A stretch of DNA of 64,000 nt from Occallatibacter savannae (GTDB taxonomy: Bacteria; Acidobacteriota; Terriglobia; Terriglobales; Acidobacteriaceae). Location of the stretch: assembly GCF_003131205.1 (NCBI RefSeq), contig NZ_QFFY01000002.1, positions 705,016-769,015 of the forward strand, read 5' to 3'. The notes under the pieces are model-generated. The model did no database searches. It was not told the DNA's origin and saw nothing but the letters and a program-made list of their open reading frames with translations. This document shows positions 24,792 through 35,400 of the stretch, one piece after another; positions within the stretch are counted from its first letter, which is position 1, and each line of letters opens with the position of its first letter. The position numbers and the translations under genes are program-made.

Positions 24792-26156
24792 ATGTCGATC
24801 TCGAGAGCTATATCCGACGAACCTGCCCTTGGCGCTTCCGAGATTGAGATCGGCGCTCGAGCCCAGCGCAAAGCCGATGTCCGCCTGCTCCCGCTCATTG
24901 CGATCGGCTATGGAATGGCCTACATGGATCGCATTAACATCAGCTTCGCTTCGTTACGAATGAATAGCGATCTTCATTTCAGCGCGACGGTATACGGTGT
25001 CGGAGCAGGGCTCTTCTTCATCGGATACGCGCTGTGCGAGGTCCCATCGAACCTGCTGCTCCTGCGCTTCGGCCCGCGCCGCTGGCTGGCGCGCATCATG
25101 CTGACGTGGGGCTTGCTCGCGGCTGCGATGATGTTCGTGCGAACGCCGCTCGAGTTCTATGCGGTTCGCCTGTTGCTCGGAATCTCCGAGGCGGGATTCT
25201 TTCCTGGGGTGCTCTACTACCTGACGCTGTGGTTTCCGGCAAAGATCCGTGCCCGCGCGGTGAGCAGGTTCTATGTAGCGCTGCCGCTGAGTACCGTGCT
25301 GATGGGCTCCGTTGCCGGATGGCTGATGGGGCTGCAGGGAGAACTCGGCCTCGCTGGATGGCAGTGGCTTTTCCTACTGGAGGGACTACCGGCGGCGCTA
25401 TTCAGCGTTGTAGTTCTGAGGGCACTCCCAGACAGTCCAGAGAGAGCTCCCTGGCTCACTGCCGATGAGAAAGCATGGCTCCGAAGACAGCTGGAAGTAG
25501 ATTACTCCCACGCACACATAGGACATGAGGCAGGCATTCTGCGTGCCCTGCTTTCACCGAAGGTCTGGATGATCGGGCTGTTCTTCCTCTCGGCACTCAC
25601 CTGCAACTACGGCTTCTACTTTTCCGGCCCGGCAATCTTGCAGGCTGCCACTGGCTTGAGTGTCGGGAAGGTCGGATTGCTCATGTCTTGCTTCGGAATT
25701 TTCGGAGCAGCCGCGATGCTGTTTGGGGGATCGAACTCGGACAGGACCGGCGATCGCGCTCTGCACTGCAGTGTGCCATGCTGCGTGATGGCGATGGGCT
25801 ACTTCGTCGCGAGCTACGGAGGTCCGGGATGGCTCGTGGTTCTCGCGCTCGGAACGAGCTTTGTCGCGTTCATGGCTCTTCAGGCGCCTGCCTTGGCTGT
25901 TCCGACCCAGTTCCTTGCAGGGCGCGCGGCAGCCGCGGGCATTGCCGCCATGAACACCATCACCATGTTCAGCGGTTTCATTGGCCCGTACTGGATGGGA
26001 AGGATGAAGGACGCGACGGGCAACTACAACTTCGGTCTGCGCGGACTGGTCGTTCCCGGTCTTACTGCAGCGCTCGTGATGTTCATTCTTACTCGCAGCC
26101 TGGCCAAAGGACGGCTGTCGGCAGCGCGACCGGATCTCGCCAACGAGACGGCATAG
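24792..26156 (+). CDS. MFS transporter, anion:cation symporter family
   Basis: 454 residues with 12 membrane helices. The start ATG 24792 follows AGGAGG. N-terminal IGYGMAYMDRINISFASLRM and the loop LLLRFGPRRWLARIM match the anion:cation symporter (ACS) family of organic-acid carriers (tartrate, phthalate, hexuronate and related). GISEAGFFPGVLYYLTLWFP is the family signature of helix 4. It probably imports an organic anion with protons across the inner membrane. No catabolic gene lies beside it to indicate the substrate. It ends 50 bases from the convergent purF gene. Confidence 0.87.
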   Translation: MSISRAISDEPALGASEIEIGARAQRKADVRLLPLIAIGYGMAYMDRINISFASLRMNSDLHFSATVYGVGAGLFFIGYALCEVPSNLLLLRFGPRRWLARIMLTWGLLAAAMMFVRTPLEFYAVRLLLGISEAGFFPGVLYYLTLWFPAKIRARAVSRFYVALPLSTVLMGSVAGWLMGLQGELGLAGWQWLFLLEGLPAALFSVVVLRALPDSPERAPWLTADEKAWLRRQLEVDYSHAHIGHEAGILRALLSPKVWMIGLFFLSALTCNYGFYFSGPAILQAATGLSVGKVGLLMSCFGIFGAAAMLFGGSNSDRTGDRALHCSVPCCVMAMGYFVASYGGPGWLVVLALGTSFVAFMALQAPALAVPTQFLAGRAAAAGIAAMNTITMFSGFIGPYWMGRMKDATGNYNFGLRGLVVPGLTAALVMFILTRSLAKGRLSAARPDLANETA

Positions 26157-26206
26157 GATTTCGCGGACTGCGAACTTGTTCGACGGAATCTCACATGGAT
26201 CGCGAA

Positions 26207-27718
26207 TCAGGCGTTCGCTGTTGCCGGCAAGATCTCGTCCACATCTACCCACGCAGTCGGGTAGTTGCCCGTATAGCACGCGACGCAGTAGCCATTTCCC
26301 TCGCCCCCATCGCAGCTCTTCAATAAGCCGTCAAGCGAGAGATAAGCCAGCGTATCGGCTTCAATGAACCGTCGAATCTCCTCGATGGTCTGGTTGGCTG
26401 CGATCAATTCTTGCTTGCGCGGCGTATCCACACCGTAGAAGCACGGCGAGATTGTCGGCGGACAGCTGATGCGCAGATGCACTTCCTTTGCGCCCGCACC
26501 GCGGACCATCCGTACGATTTTGCGGCTCGTCGTTCCGCGGATGATCGAGTCGTCGATCAGGACAACCCGCTTGCCTGCAAGCAGATTGCGCACCGGGTTC
26601 AGCTTCAGCCTTACACCGAAGTCGCGTACCCGCTGTTCCGGCTCAATGAACGTGCGCCCCACATAATGGTTGCGGATGAGGCCAAGACGGAACGGAATCC
26701 CGCTCTCCTCCGCGTAGCCCAGAGCCGCGGTTACTCCCGAGTCCGGCACTGGTACGATCACGTCCGCTGGAACTCCAGACTCACGGGCGAGCTGGCGACC
26801 CATCTGATCGCGGCTCTCCTGGACCCAGCGTCCATAGATCCTGCTATCGGGGCGGGCGAAGTACACATGCTCGAAGATGCAACTCGACTGCTGAACCCCG
26901 CTCGCATACTGCCGGCTGGTTAGGCCATCCTCCGTGATCATTACCAGCTCACCCGGTAGTACATCGCGTTCGTACTCGGCACGGAGCAGATCGAATGCGC
27001 AGCTCTCGGAAGCAATGACGATAGTGTCAGGACCGTCTTGATTGCGAATGCGCCCGATTGAGAGCGGACGGAAGCCGCGAGGATCGCGTGCCGCGAAGAT
27101 GCGATCGCGCGTCATCATCACAATCGAAAACGCCCCCTCCACCTGACCAAGTGAATCCGCGATCGCGTCGACCAGAGTTCCGGCACGCGAGTGGGCGATG
27201 AGCTGGACAATGATTTCAGAGTCCGAAGTGGTCTGGAAATAGGCGCCGTCGCGTTCAAGCTTGGCGCGAACCGTCCCCAGATTCACCAGATTGCCGTTGT
27301 GGGCGATTGCGATCAGACCCTTTGTAGACTCGACCCGGATCGGCTGCGCATTCAGCAGCGCTGAGTCACCTGTTGTCGAGTAGCGCGTGTGCCCGATTGC
27401 CATCATACCTGGCAGCTTGTGCAGCACATCATCCGTGAAGATCTCGGAGACGAGGCCCATACCCTTTATGTTGGCAAGATGCTGCCCATCTGCCGTTGCG
27501 ATACCCGCGGATTCCTGTCCCCGATGCTGCAGGGCGTAGAGACCGAGGTACGCCATCTTCGCGGCATCCGGATGTCCATTAATGGCGACTACGCCGCATT
27601 CTTCGCGCAGCTTCGGATCGCTGTCGATCAAACCACCTGGAGGAGTGGCATGCTGGATTTCCGCTTGTGCTGTGTCAGCAACACCGGGGACCCCCTGGTA
27701 CATCAAGCGGCTCGTCAT
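26207..27718 (-). CDS. purF: Amidophosphoribosyltransferase
   Basis: 503 residues. It makes 5-phosphoribosylamine from PRPP and glutamine, the first committed step of purine synthesis. A 40-residue propeptide would be removed to expose the nucleophile Cys41 (EECGVVAI). The Ntn glutaminase half is followed by the PRPP-binding loop VVLIDDSIIRGTTSRKIV. Cysteines in QQSSCIFEH, ISCPP and the C-terminal GYCVACYTG fit the iron-sulfur type known from Bacillus subtilis. The start ATG 27718 shares one base with the purL stop (TAATG), so translation is coupled. A second Met at residue 6 is an alternative start. Confidence 0.95.
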   Translation of the reverse strand: MTSRLMYQGVPGVADTAQAEIQHATPPGGLIDSDPKLREECGVVAINGHPDAAKMAYLGLYALQHRGQESAGIATADGQHLANIKGMGLVSEIFTDDVLHKLPGMMAIGHTRYSTTGDSALLNAQPIRVESTKGLIAIAHNGNLVNLGTVRAKLERDGAYFQTTSDSEIIVQLIAHSRAGTLVDAIADSLGQVEGAFSIVMMTRDRIFAARDPRGFRPLSIGRIRNQDGPDTIVIASESCAFDLLRAEYERDVLPGELVMITEDGLTSRQYASGVQQSSCIFEHVYFARPDSRIYGRWVQESRDQMGRQLARESGVPADVIVPVPDSGVTAALGYAEESGIPFRLGLIRNHYVGRTFIEPEQRVRDFGVRLKLNPVRNLLAGKRVVLIDDSIIRGTTSRKIVRMVRGAGAKEVHLRISCPPTISPCFYGVDTPRKQELIAANQTIEEIRRFIEADTLAYLSLDGLLKSCDGGEGNGYCVACYTGNYPTAWVDVDEILPATANA

Positions 27719-30165
27719 TATGCCGTGACCTCATTGTGGAGTGCTGCTTCCAGAGACTTTGCCCAGTGCCCGCGCAACTCAGAAATCGAAGCTGAAATCA
27801 AGACGTCTCCATAGACCGAGATCTCGAGTCTGTCGCCGCCCGTCGTGCCCAGGCGCGAGCAGAAATAGTTGAAGCGATTTGCCACTTCTTCAATTTCGGA
27901 GATGTTCTCATGCACTGTGCTCACAACTACCAGCGATGCCGGCTCCGCAAACAGTCCGAACAGCGGATGGGTCATGAGCGCCGGCTCCTGATCGACTTTG
28001 GCCCCAATGCCCTTCTCAAAGCTGGCCTGAGCGAGGGCCGTGGCGATGCCTCCGTCCGATACATCGCGAGCTGAGCGAATCAGCTCCCGGTTCGACAAAG
28101 TGACAAGCAGTCTTTGCAAATCAGCTTCCGCTTCCAGGTCAAGCGATGGCGGCGTGCCCCATAGCTGCCCGAGTACGGCCTTGGCATATTCCGAGCTGCC
28201 AAATGCGGACACATTCTGTGCTGCGGTCGCGTCCGGCGCTTCTGGATCTGCGTCAGGCACAGGCTCTGCTTGGGTCTCCACCGGGTAGTAGCGCATTGGC
28301 TCGGGTTGGAACGGCACCTTCATTTCAGGCTTTGGCTCTTCGCCACGCGGCACCGGCCACAACAGCAGAATCGCATCGCCTGAGCGCTGGAACGCAGCCG
28401 GCACGGCCTTGGTCACATCGTCCAAGATGCCGACAATCCCCAGCACTGGTGTTGGATAGATCCCCTCGCCCTTGGTCTCGTTATAGAGCGAGACGTTTCC
28501 GCCCGTGATCGGAGTGCCGAGTGCGGTGCATGCCTCGGCGATGCCGTCGATCGCCGCCGAGAGCTGCGCCATTATCTCTGGCTTCTCGGGATTGCCGAAG
28601 TTCAGGCAGTTGGTGGCAGCGACGGGAGTCGCCCCGACACAGGCTACTTTCCGCGAGGCCTCGGCCACAGCGTGCTTCGCTCCGAGTTTCGGATCGAGAT
28701 AGCACCAGCGGCCGTTACCATCCAGTGCCATGCCGAGACCGCGCTCATGGTCAGCTTCGCCGGTTCCCTTGATGCGCATCACACCGGCTTCGCCGCCCGG
28801 CCCGAGGACAGTGTTGGTCTGCACCATCGAGTCATATTGCTCGTGCACCCAGCGTTTCGACGCTATGTTCGCGCTCACCAGCAGCGTCTTCAAATCGGCC
28901 GTAAGATCGCGATCCTTCGCCAGCTCAGCGGATACCCGCTCCGATGGTTCCAGCTCCACGGGCGGCTTCCATGTTCCTACGGGCCGCCGATACAACGGTG
29001 CGTCATCCGTCAGCGACTGATTCGGAATGTCGGCCACCAGTTCTCCATGGTGCCGGATGCGAAGGCGCGATTCCGGCCGGACCGTGCCGACGATCACAGC
29101 GTCCAGACCCCATTTCGCGAAGACCTTGAGCACCTCGTCCTCGCGCCCCTTCTCGGCGACGAGAAGCATGCGCTCCTGGCTTTCGGAGAGCATGATCTCG
29201 TAGGCGCTCATCCCAGTTTCACGCTGCGGAACAAGATCGAGTTCTACATCGAGTCCTACGCCTCCGCGCGCGCCCATCTCGCACGTTGAGCAGGTCAGCC
29301 CGGCCGCGCCCATGTCCTGAATGCCGACGATCGCGCCAGTCTTCATCGCCTCGAGGCAGGCTTCGAGCAACAGCTTCTCCATGAAAGGATCGCCGACCTG
29401 TACGTTCGGCCGCTTCTGCTCAGAGCCTTCCTTGAACTCCTCGCTGGCCATCGTGGCACCGTGGATACCGTCACGCCCTGTTTTTGCTCCTACATATATG
29501 ACCGGGTTGCCAGTGCCCGTGGCCTTGCCATAGAAGATCTCGTCCTTGCGAACTAGTCCCAGTGCAAAGGCGTTCACCAGCGGGTTTCCGCTGTAGCAGG
29601 GCTCAAACTTCGTCTCCCCGCCGAGATTCGGCACGCCGAAACAGTTGCCGTAGCTCGCAATGCCGTCCACCACGCCTTCCACAATGGAGTGGTTCTTCTG
29701 AACGAGCTCCGGCTCCGTGCCAGCCTCCGGAAAGACTGGCCCGAAGCGCAGTGAGTCCATCACGGCCAGTGGCCGCGCACCCATCGTGAAGATGTCCCGC
29801 AGGATCCCGCCCACGCCTGTCGCCGCACCCTGATGCGGCTCTATGTAACTGGGATGATTGTGGCTTTCGATCTTGAAGGCACAGGCCCAGCCGTCGCCCA
29901 CGTCGATAATGCCGGCGTTCTCTCCAGGGCCTTGGACGACCCGATCGCTCTTCGTCGGAAGGCGTTTCAAATGCACACGGCTCGACTTGTATGAGCAGTG
30001 CTCGCTCCACATCACGCTGTATATGCCAAGCTCGGTGAGGGAAGGGACGCGTCCCAGTGCCGTCAGGATCCGCTCGTACTCGTCCGGGGTGATGCTGTGC
30101 TGAGCCAGCAACTCCGGGGTGACCACGACTGGATCGGGAACGACAGCAGAAGAGGCAGTAGTCAT
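27718..30165 (-). CDS. purL: Phosphoribosylformylglycinamidine synthase subunit PurL
   Basis: 815 residues from ATG 30165. The frame is open 33 codons further, but GGAGG sits 8 bases before ATG 30165, which decides the start. It makes FGAM from FGAR, ATP and ammonia in purine synthesis, normally with PurQ and PurS. Family motifs: [33 protein letters not shown]-like ATP/substrate loop, [12 protein letters not shown] and [10 protein letters not shown]. It is longer than the roughly 740-residue small PurL because of an acidic insertion of about 45 residues ([12 protein letters not shown] to [10 protein letters not shown], about residues 635-680). The purF gene overlaps its stop by one base. No purQ or purS was seen nearby. 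Confidence 0.95.
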   Translation of the reverse strand: MTTASSAVVPDPVVVTPELLAQHSITPDEYERILTALGRVPSLTELGIYSVMWSEHCSYKSSRVHLKRLPTKSDRVVQGPGENAGIIDVGDGWACAFKIESHNHPSYIEPHQGAATGVGGILRDIFTMGARPLAVMDSLRFGPVFPEAGTEPELVQKNHSIVEGVVDGIASYGNCFGVPNLGGETKFEPCYSGNPLVNAFALGLVRKDEIFYGKATGTGNPVIYVGAKTGRDGIHGATMASEEFKEGSEQKRPNVQVGDPFMEKLLLEACLEAMKTGAIVGIQDMGAAGLTCSTCEMGARGGVGLDVELDLVPQRETGMSAYEIMLSESQERMLLVAEKGREDEVLKVFAKWGLDAVIVGTVRPESRLRIRHHGELVADIPNQSLTDDAPLYRRPVGTWKPPVELEPSERVSAELAKDRDLTADLKTLLVSANIASKRWVHEQYDSMVQTNTVLGPGGEAGVMRIKGTGEADHERGLGMALDGNGRWCYLDPKLGAKHAVAEASRKVACVGATPVAATNCLNFGNPEKPEIMAQLSAAIDGIAEACTALGTPITGGNVSLYNETKGEGIYPTPVLGIVGILDDVTKAVPAAFQRSGDAILLLWPVPRGEEPKPEMKVPFQPEPMRYYPVETQAEPVPDADPEAPDATAAQNVSAFGSSEYAKAVLGQLWGTPPSLDLEAEADLQRLLVTLSNRELIRSARDVSDGGIATALAQASFEKGIGAKVDQEPALMTHPLFGLFAEPASLVVVSTVHENISEIEEVANRFNYFCSRLGTTGGDRLEISVYGDVLISASISELRGHWAKSLEAALHNEVTA

Positions 30166-30202
30166 CACGATTGCCTCCATTGTCGCATGGGATGTATGCC
30201 CG

Positions 30203-30224
30203 TCCTGAACGTATGCATTCAGGA
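30203..30224 (-). promoter_or_regulatory. Hairpin in the purL leader
   Basis: TCCTGAA (30203-30209) and TTCAGGA (30218-30224) pair perfectly around an 8-base loop, 38-59 bases upstream of the purL ATG. A second inverted repeat, CCTCAG-TC-CTGAGG, lies beside it at 30234-30247. Together they may form structure in the leader RNA. They do not resemble the known PurR box or a purine riboswitch. Confidence 0.35.
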
Positions 30225-30431
30225 AAGGAGGCACCTCAGTCCTGAGGTTTCCCTGAGCCCACAATTTTCAGAATCAGCCGACCACCCCGAGGAGAGTGGA
30301 GGCGCCTCCGTTATCGTATTCGAGGAACTTCTAGGGCGCCCTGAACTGGCATTGCGTCGTTTAGCCACGAGGCGTCATTGATTAGCCTCCAACATGCGCC
30401 TGTGCGATACTTTACCTGTATCCCCACCCCG

Positions 30432-30519
30432 GCCGGGATGGCGGAACTGGCAGACGCAGCGGACTCAAAATCCGCCGACCCTTGCGGTCATGGGGGTTCG
30501 ACCCCCCCTCCCGGCACCA
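30432..30519 (+). tRNA. tRNA-Leu (anticodon CAA)
   Basis: An 88-base type II tRNA. The acceptor stem GCCGGGA (30432-30438) pairs with TCCCGGC (30509-30515); the discriminator A and an encoded CCA end at 30519. The anticodon arm GCGGA-CTCAAAA-TCCGC gives anticodon CAA, which reads UUG. A long variable arm (ACCCTTGCGGTCAT region) is as expected for leucine, and the T arm is GGGGG-TTCGACC-CCCCC. The D arm contains the usual AACTGGCAGACGC text. The gene stands alone, divergent from purL. Confidence 0.96.
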
Positions 30520-31041
30520 GCCTTAAACCTATTCATAATCAACTCATTGGCAAAGTCATAAATCGTTCGTGCCTGAATCGTGCCTAATTTCCGCCCAGAG
30601 TGTGTCTAAGTTTCCCCTCCTGGCATCGGTGAATCGATCCGCGGCCACTTACTCGATCGCTTCTAGCCTTTCTTCATAATTGGACTGATGATCGCCGAGG
30701 CTCGGTCAGGCATCTCTCGTGGCTTTGGAATTTGCGTCACAGAGCGCGACGTTTGAGCGAAAACTCGAGAACCGTCGGAGTGTTCAGGTGAGTTCTGTCG
30801 CCCCCCGCACCTGAGTCTGATCAAAGTTCGGCATGACGCAGCACGCAACTTGGCATTGGTTAAGCAACGGAAGAGGCGGAGATGCTCTGACCTCTGATAA
30901 GAGGACATTTCCCGAGGCCAGGAAGCACATAGGAGAGGCAGTCGCATTCGCGGAGGACAAATCAATCCACGGTCTCGGATCTTGCGTCTTTTCAGCCTCC
31001 CTGCGCGACAAGCGGCTCTGCTTCTGCGTGAGGCTGACTAT
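30520..31041. other. Gene-poor tract next to tRNA-Leu
   Basis: 522 bases between the tRNA 3' end and the stop of the sugar porter. Short open frames on both strands (about 100 codons) have no recognisable motifs, no good ribosome binding site and no signal peptide. The first 80 bases after the tRNA look more AT-rich than the surroundings and contain the direct repeat CGTGCCT twice (around 30569 and 30580). tRNA 3' ends are common integration sites, so this may be the scar of a lost element, but no integrase remnant could be identified. Confidence 0.35.
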
Positions 31042-32454
31042 CTACGGCAAGGTAATCTCCAAATCTTCAAGGGACCGGCCGTTCGTTTCCGGCACAGCCG
31101 TGAATACGAAGATGCTGCCCGCGAAACAGATGCCGGCGTAGCACAGAAAGGTTCCGGATGTACCAATCGCGGCGTCCAGCATCGGAAAGGTGTAAGTAAG
31201 AAGGAAGGATGCCACCCACAACACTGCAATTGAAGTCGATACAGCGGATGCGCGCATCCGGTTGGGGAAAATTTCGGTGACGAGAACCCAGGTTACGGGT
31301 GCGAGCGACGTCGCGTAGAACGCGATGGCGCATAGCGTGAGAACGAGAACCCATGCACCCTTCGCGTGCGAGCGATACGCCAAGCTGGCTGCGAGGTGCG
31401 CCGCGCCGATGGCCAAGCAGCCGAAGATCATGAGCTTCCTGCGGCCAAAGCGATCGACGAGCAGCATAGCGATGACGGTGAAGATAAGGTTGATAGCTCC
31501 GGTGATGACGATGTTGAAAAGGATCTCGCTCACGCCGTATCCCGCGGTGCGATAGACCTCTTGCGCGTAGTTGAAGAGGATGTTGATGCCGCTCCACTGC
31601 TGGAGAACGGCGAGGGCTGCTCCGATAGCGAGAAGCTTGCGACCGTGGCCGGAGAGCATCTCTCGCCAGCCGGCGTTCTCATGAGGAACTGACAGCGAAT
31701 TCTGGACGGCAGTCAACTCTGATTTCGCGTAATGCTGGCCACCGATCTTTCGCAGTACCTCGAGAGCGTCTTGTGCGTTAGCCCGCGCGATGAGCCAGCG
31801 CGGGCTTTCCGGAATGAACGGTGCCGAACACAGGAATAGGACCGCGGGGATTGCTACTGCAGTAAACATCCAGCGCCAGCTGTACTGGGCATTCCACGAG
31901 GCCACGATCACGATTCCGCCTGGGACATCTTCGGCGATACGCCAGTTGATGAGCTGGGCTGCGAGGATGCCGATGACGATTGCGAGCTGATTGAGGCTGA
32001 CGAGACGGCCTCGCCATTGGGCCGGGCTGATTTCTGCGATGTACATCGGAGAGACGTTGGAGGCGAGTCCTATGGCGACTCCGCCAATAATGCGCCACGA
32101 GATGAATGTGGAGAAGGCGTGTGCCCATCCCGTGAAGATAGAGGAGATGGCGAAGAGAAGGGCCGAGAAGACGAGCAGCTTTTTGCGCCCGAAGCGATCG
32201 GCCGCGGGGCCGGCCAGAAGCGATCCGGCGAAGCAGCCGAGCAAGGCGCAGCTGTTTGCCCAGCCGACGAGAGCTTCCGAGGTGAGGTGGAAGTAGGCCT
32301 CGTAGAAGGGCTTTGCGCCGCCGATGACGACCCAGTCGTAGCCGAAGAGCAGTCCACCGAGGGCGGCGATGAATGCGATGGTCCAGACGTACCGAAGATG
32401 AATCTCAGGTTGGGACGAGGGAAGCGAGATCGGCGTAACGGGAGTCACTTGCAT
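31042..32454 (-). CDS. MFS sugar porter (XylE/GalP-like proton:sugar symporter)
   Basis: 470 residues with 12 membrane helices. Family signatures: GGLLFGYDWVVIGGA in helix 1, AGPAADRFGRKKLL between helices 2 and 3 (the D-R-x-G-R-[RK] motif), ISPAQWRGRLVSLNQLAIVIG for the PESPRW/RG loop region, and FIPESPRWLI, the classic sugar porter PESPRWL motif. A second DRFGRRKLM is in the C-terminal half. It imports a monosaccharide with protons. Its ATG is two bases after the stop of the DUF5107-TPR gene, so the two are one operon, and glycosidase genes diverge from it: a sugar-scavenging locus. Confidence 0.9.
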   Translation of the reverse strand: MQVTPVTPISLPSSQPEIHLRYVWTIAFIAALGGLLFGYDWVVIGGAKPFYEAYFHLTSEALVGWANSCALLGCFAGSLLAGPAADRFGRKKLLVFSALLFAISSIFTGWAHAFSTFISWRIIGGVAIGLASNVSPMYIAEISPAQWRGRLVSLNQLAIVIGILAAQLINWRIAEDVPGGIVIVASWNAQYSWRWMFTAVAIPAVLFLCSAPFIPESPRWLIARANAQDALEVLRKIGGQHYAKSELTAVQNSLSVPHENAGWREMLSGHGRKLLAIGAALAVLQQWSGINILFNYAQEVYRTAGYGVSEILFNIVITGAINLIFTVIAMLLVDRFGRRKLMIFGCLAIGAAHLAASLAYRSHAKGAWVLVLTLCAIAFYATSLAPVTWVLVTEIFPNRMRASAVSTSIAVLWVASFLLTYTFPMLDAAIGTSGTFLCYAGICFAGSIFVFTAVPETNGRSLEDLEITLP

Positions 32455-32456
32455 CG

Positions 32457-35400
32457 TCAGCCCGCGACTCCGGTGTTGCGAAGCCCGGACTGATTCAGGA
32501 GGTCAGACGCTCGACCGTGACTGCGATCGAGGTTGAGCACTTGCTGGAGCAGGGATTGCGATTCGGACCGATGGCCCAGGCCAGCCAAAGCTTGCGCGCG
32601 AAGGAACATGGCATCAAGGTGATTGCGCTGGACGAGGTCTTCATAGAAGAGCAGCATCGCGGGGAGTGACGTAGCGAAGTAGTCGATTTTCGGTTCCGTC
32701 GCTTCGAGTTTCAGAGAGGAGTCGTGGATGCGGGTGAAGAGATATTGAGCTTCTCTATTTCTGCCCAGGCGATCGAGAGCAAGACCGGTCCAAAAAGTCA
32801 TGTCCGAGATTTCGTGCACTGACATCTGCTGGAAGTCGCCTTTTTGCTTGGCTGCGCGGAGCCACCACGTCCGCGCTTGTGCTAGATCACCGCCGCGGTG
32901 ATAGGACTCGCCAAGCCAAAAGTAGATGTCACTCTGGTTGGCAAGCAGGTGCTTCGCTTCGCCGAGGTTGTGCGGCGGCTGTAGCGCTGCCAGGAAATGA
33001 TTGCGTGCTGCTTCGCAGTTACCGCTGTCGAGCGAGAGGCGCCCCAGTAGCAGGTGCGCGCGCACGAACTGAGCGAGTGCGAGGCCCTCGCCGCCCTCCC
33101 ACGGCTGAAAGCGCCGGCTGAGCAGAAGATGCAAGGCCATTCCGGGCTGGCCAAGATGGTTGAAGAGAGTGGCGACTTCAACGGACAGGTCGTCACGTGA
33201 GTCGACGAGCGCGGGATAGCGAAGCAATTCATCGAGGCGCTGCTGAGGGGGCCGTCCCGTTCTTTTCCAGAGCTGGTCGCGTTCGTAGAGGACGCGCGCG
33301 TCACTCGGGTTTGCGACGAATGCAGTCTCGAAGCTCTCCAATGCGCGCTGAGGATCGTGTTGGACGTTGAAGTAAGCGATGCCGAGATTGCGATGGACGG
33401 TGGGCAAGGAGGGGTTCTCGCGGGCTGAGGCTTCCCAATGCTGAATCGCTTCGTCGTAACGCCGCTTGTCGTAGAGCAGGTTGCCGAGCAGATAAGAGGG
33501 AGTCCATTTCGCGGCGGATTTGGCGAGAGCCCACCGGAGCACGATCATTTCATCGAGGCGGCTTGGGAAGCAGTAGTCGACTGAGGCAGTGGCGGCCCGT
33601 TCCATTGTCTGCACGGCGCGCGAGTCTGCAAGTTTCTCCTGAACTCTGGCGAGAGTGAAGAGGACGATCGGAAGCGTTCCGTCCTGCGCATTTTGATCCG
33701 CTGCTTCGAGTGCGAGGCAGGCTTCTTCGTGCAGTCCCGCGCGGATGAAATCGAAGGCAAGATCAAGGTGCTCCTGATTATTGGCAGGCGGGACGCCCTT
33801 TTGCCAACGAGCGGCGATGTCCATGGGGTCGAGCGCGAGGGCTTCGTCGAGGAGAAGGTCGGCTATTGCGGAGTGGCCTGACTTTCGCAGGGCGAGGCTC
33901 AGGAGGTTGCAAGCGTTCAGGTTGTCAGCGTCGGCGCGCAGGCTACGCTGGAGGTGGTCGATTGCTCTTACCCAATCCTGATTGTCGCAGTCGCATTCGG
34001 CGAGGGCCAGGTAAGCGGGCGCGCGCCAGGCTGCGTTCCATGTTGCTTTGTAGAAGGCGTCGTAGGCTTCTTTATTCCGGCCCTGATAACGGCAGGCGAG
34101 TCCAAGACTATAGAATGATTCGCCCTCCCGGGGATTCGGATTAAGAGCGGTGAGGCGGGCGATGGCGGACTGGAAGTGTTGAGCCGCGTTCTCGAACTCG
34201 CCGCGGCGAAGATGCCAGAGGCCCATTGCGTTGAGGATGCGTGATTCACCAGGATCACGACGGAGGCCCTCCACCCAGTAGGCTTCGGGCATTCGCGTTG
34301 CGTGGCGATATTGCTCGAGGTGGAGCCCAATGAGGTAGAGTTCCTCGACGCTCTCAACTTCTTGAGGCAGCTTTGGTTCGCTTGCGACGACAGGCGCCGA
34401 TGCGGGGCGGACCTTTGCGGAGTCGTACTCGATAAGGAGCCGCGATCCTGCGTAGACGGCAACGGCGATTGGGGATCCGTTGTGCACGGGTGCGTGCCGA
34501 GCTTCCATGATTGCCGGCTGTGCGACAGAGATGTTTCTATTCCAGCGGGCGGTTTCTGTGCCGTCGAGTTTGAGAATCATCGTTGCGTTGTCCACCGGAG
34601 CTGTAACGAAGACGCCGATACGTAATGTTCCGCGCTCAATGAGAACGCTCAGGGCCGCGTTTCTATTGGCTGCTATTGGTTTTCCGATGCCATGAATCGG
34701 GAACCAATTCTGAGTGAAAGTTTTGGTCTCCCAGGGAGCCAGGTAGGAGAAGTCCGGCTGATTGTCCGTGTAGACGCCGGCCATCAACTCGATGTACGGG
34801 CCATCGTGGTCGGTGAGATTACGATCCCAAGCGTAGCCGAAGTCGTGATTGCCCCATGTCCATTGCTTTTTGCCCGGCGAGATGTGGTGATCAGCGACGT
34901 GCACGACCCCTGCATGGGCTTTGTGATCGTAGCCGCCGAAGAAGTCCTGCTCGGTGCCCGTGATCATGTAGCTGGTGGGAACGGGTATGTTCGCATACCA
35001 ACTTAGATCGTTGGCAGGATAACTACCGTCCGGGACGAAGTCGCTCGGCGCTTCATCGGCGGGAACGCCGTTTCGGGCCCGCTCATCGTATGCAACGCCG
35101 TAATACGTTCCGTTGCTAAGAGGGAATGAAGTCACAGCGCGCTTGGCGTGATCTGCAACGAAGCTGATGTCAGCGGGGAAGAAAGACTGGTACATCTCGT
35201 GTACACGTGTGGCTACGTTGGCCCACCATAGGAAGGTTTGCGTGAAGGGGATGCGGTTGAAGAGGCGGACCTTCAGTTCGCATATCGCGCGGCCTGGATG
35301 AAGGCAGATGCCATGCATACCTTTCATGCGATGGATGGGATCGTGATCGCTGCACCAGACAGTAATTGAGCCGTCAATGGAGCGATCGATCTCGGTTGAG

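Noticed and set aside
30663-31141. Small open frames of about 100 codons after tRNA-Leu on both strands
   Set aside because: No motif, no ribosome binding site, and one runs antisense into the sugar porter gene.
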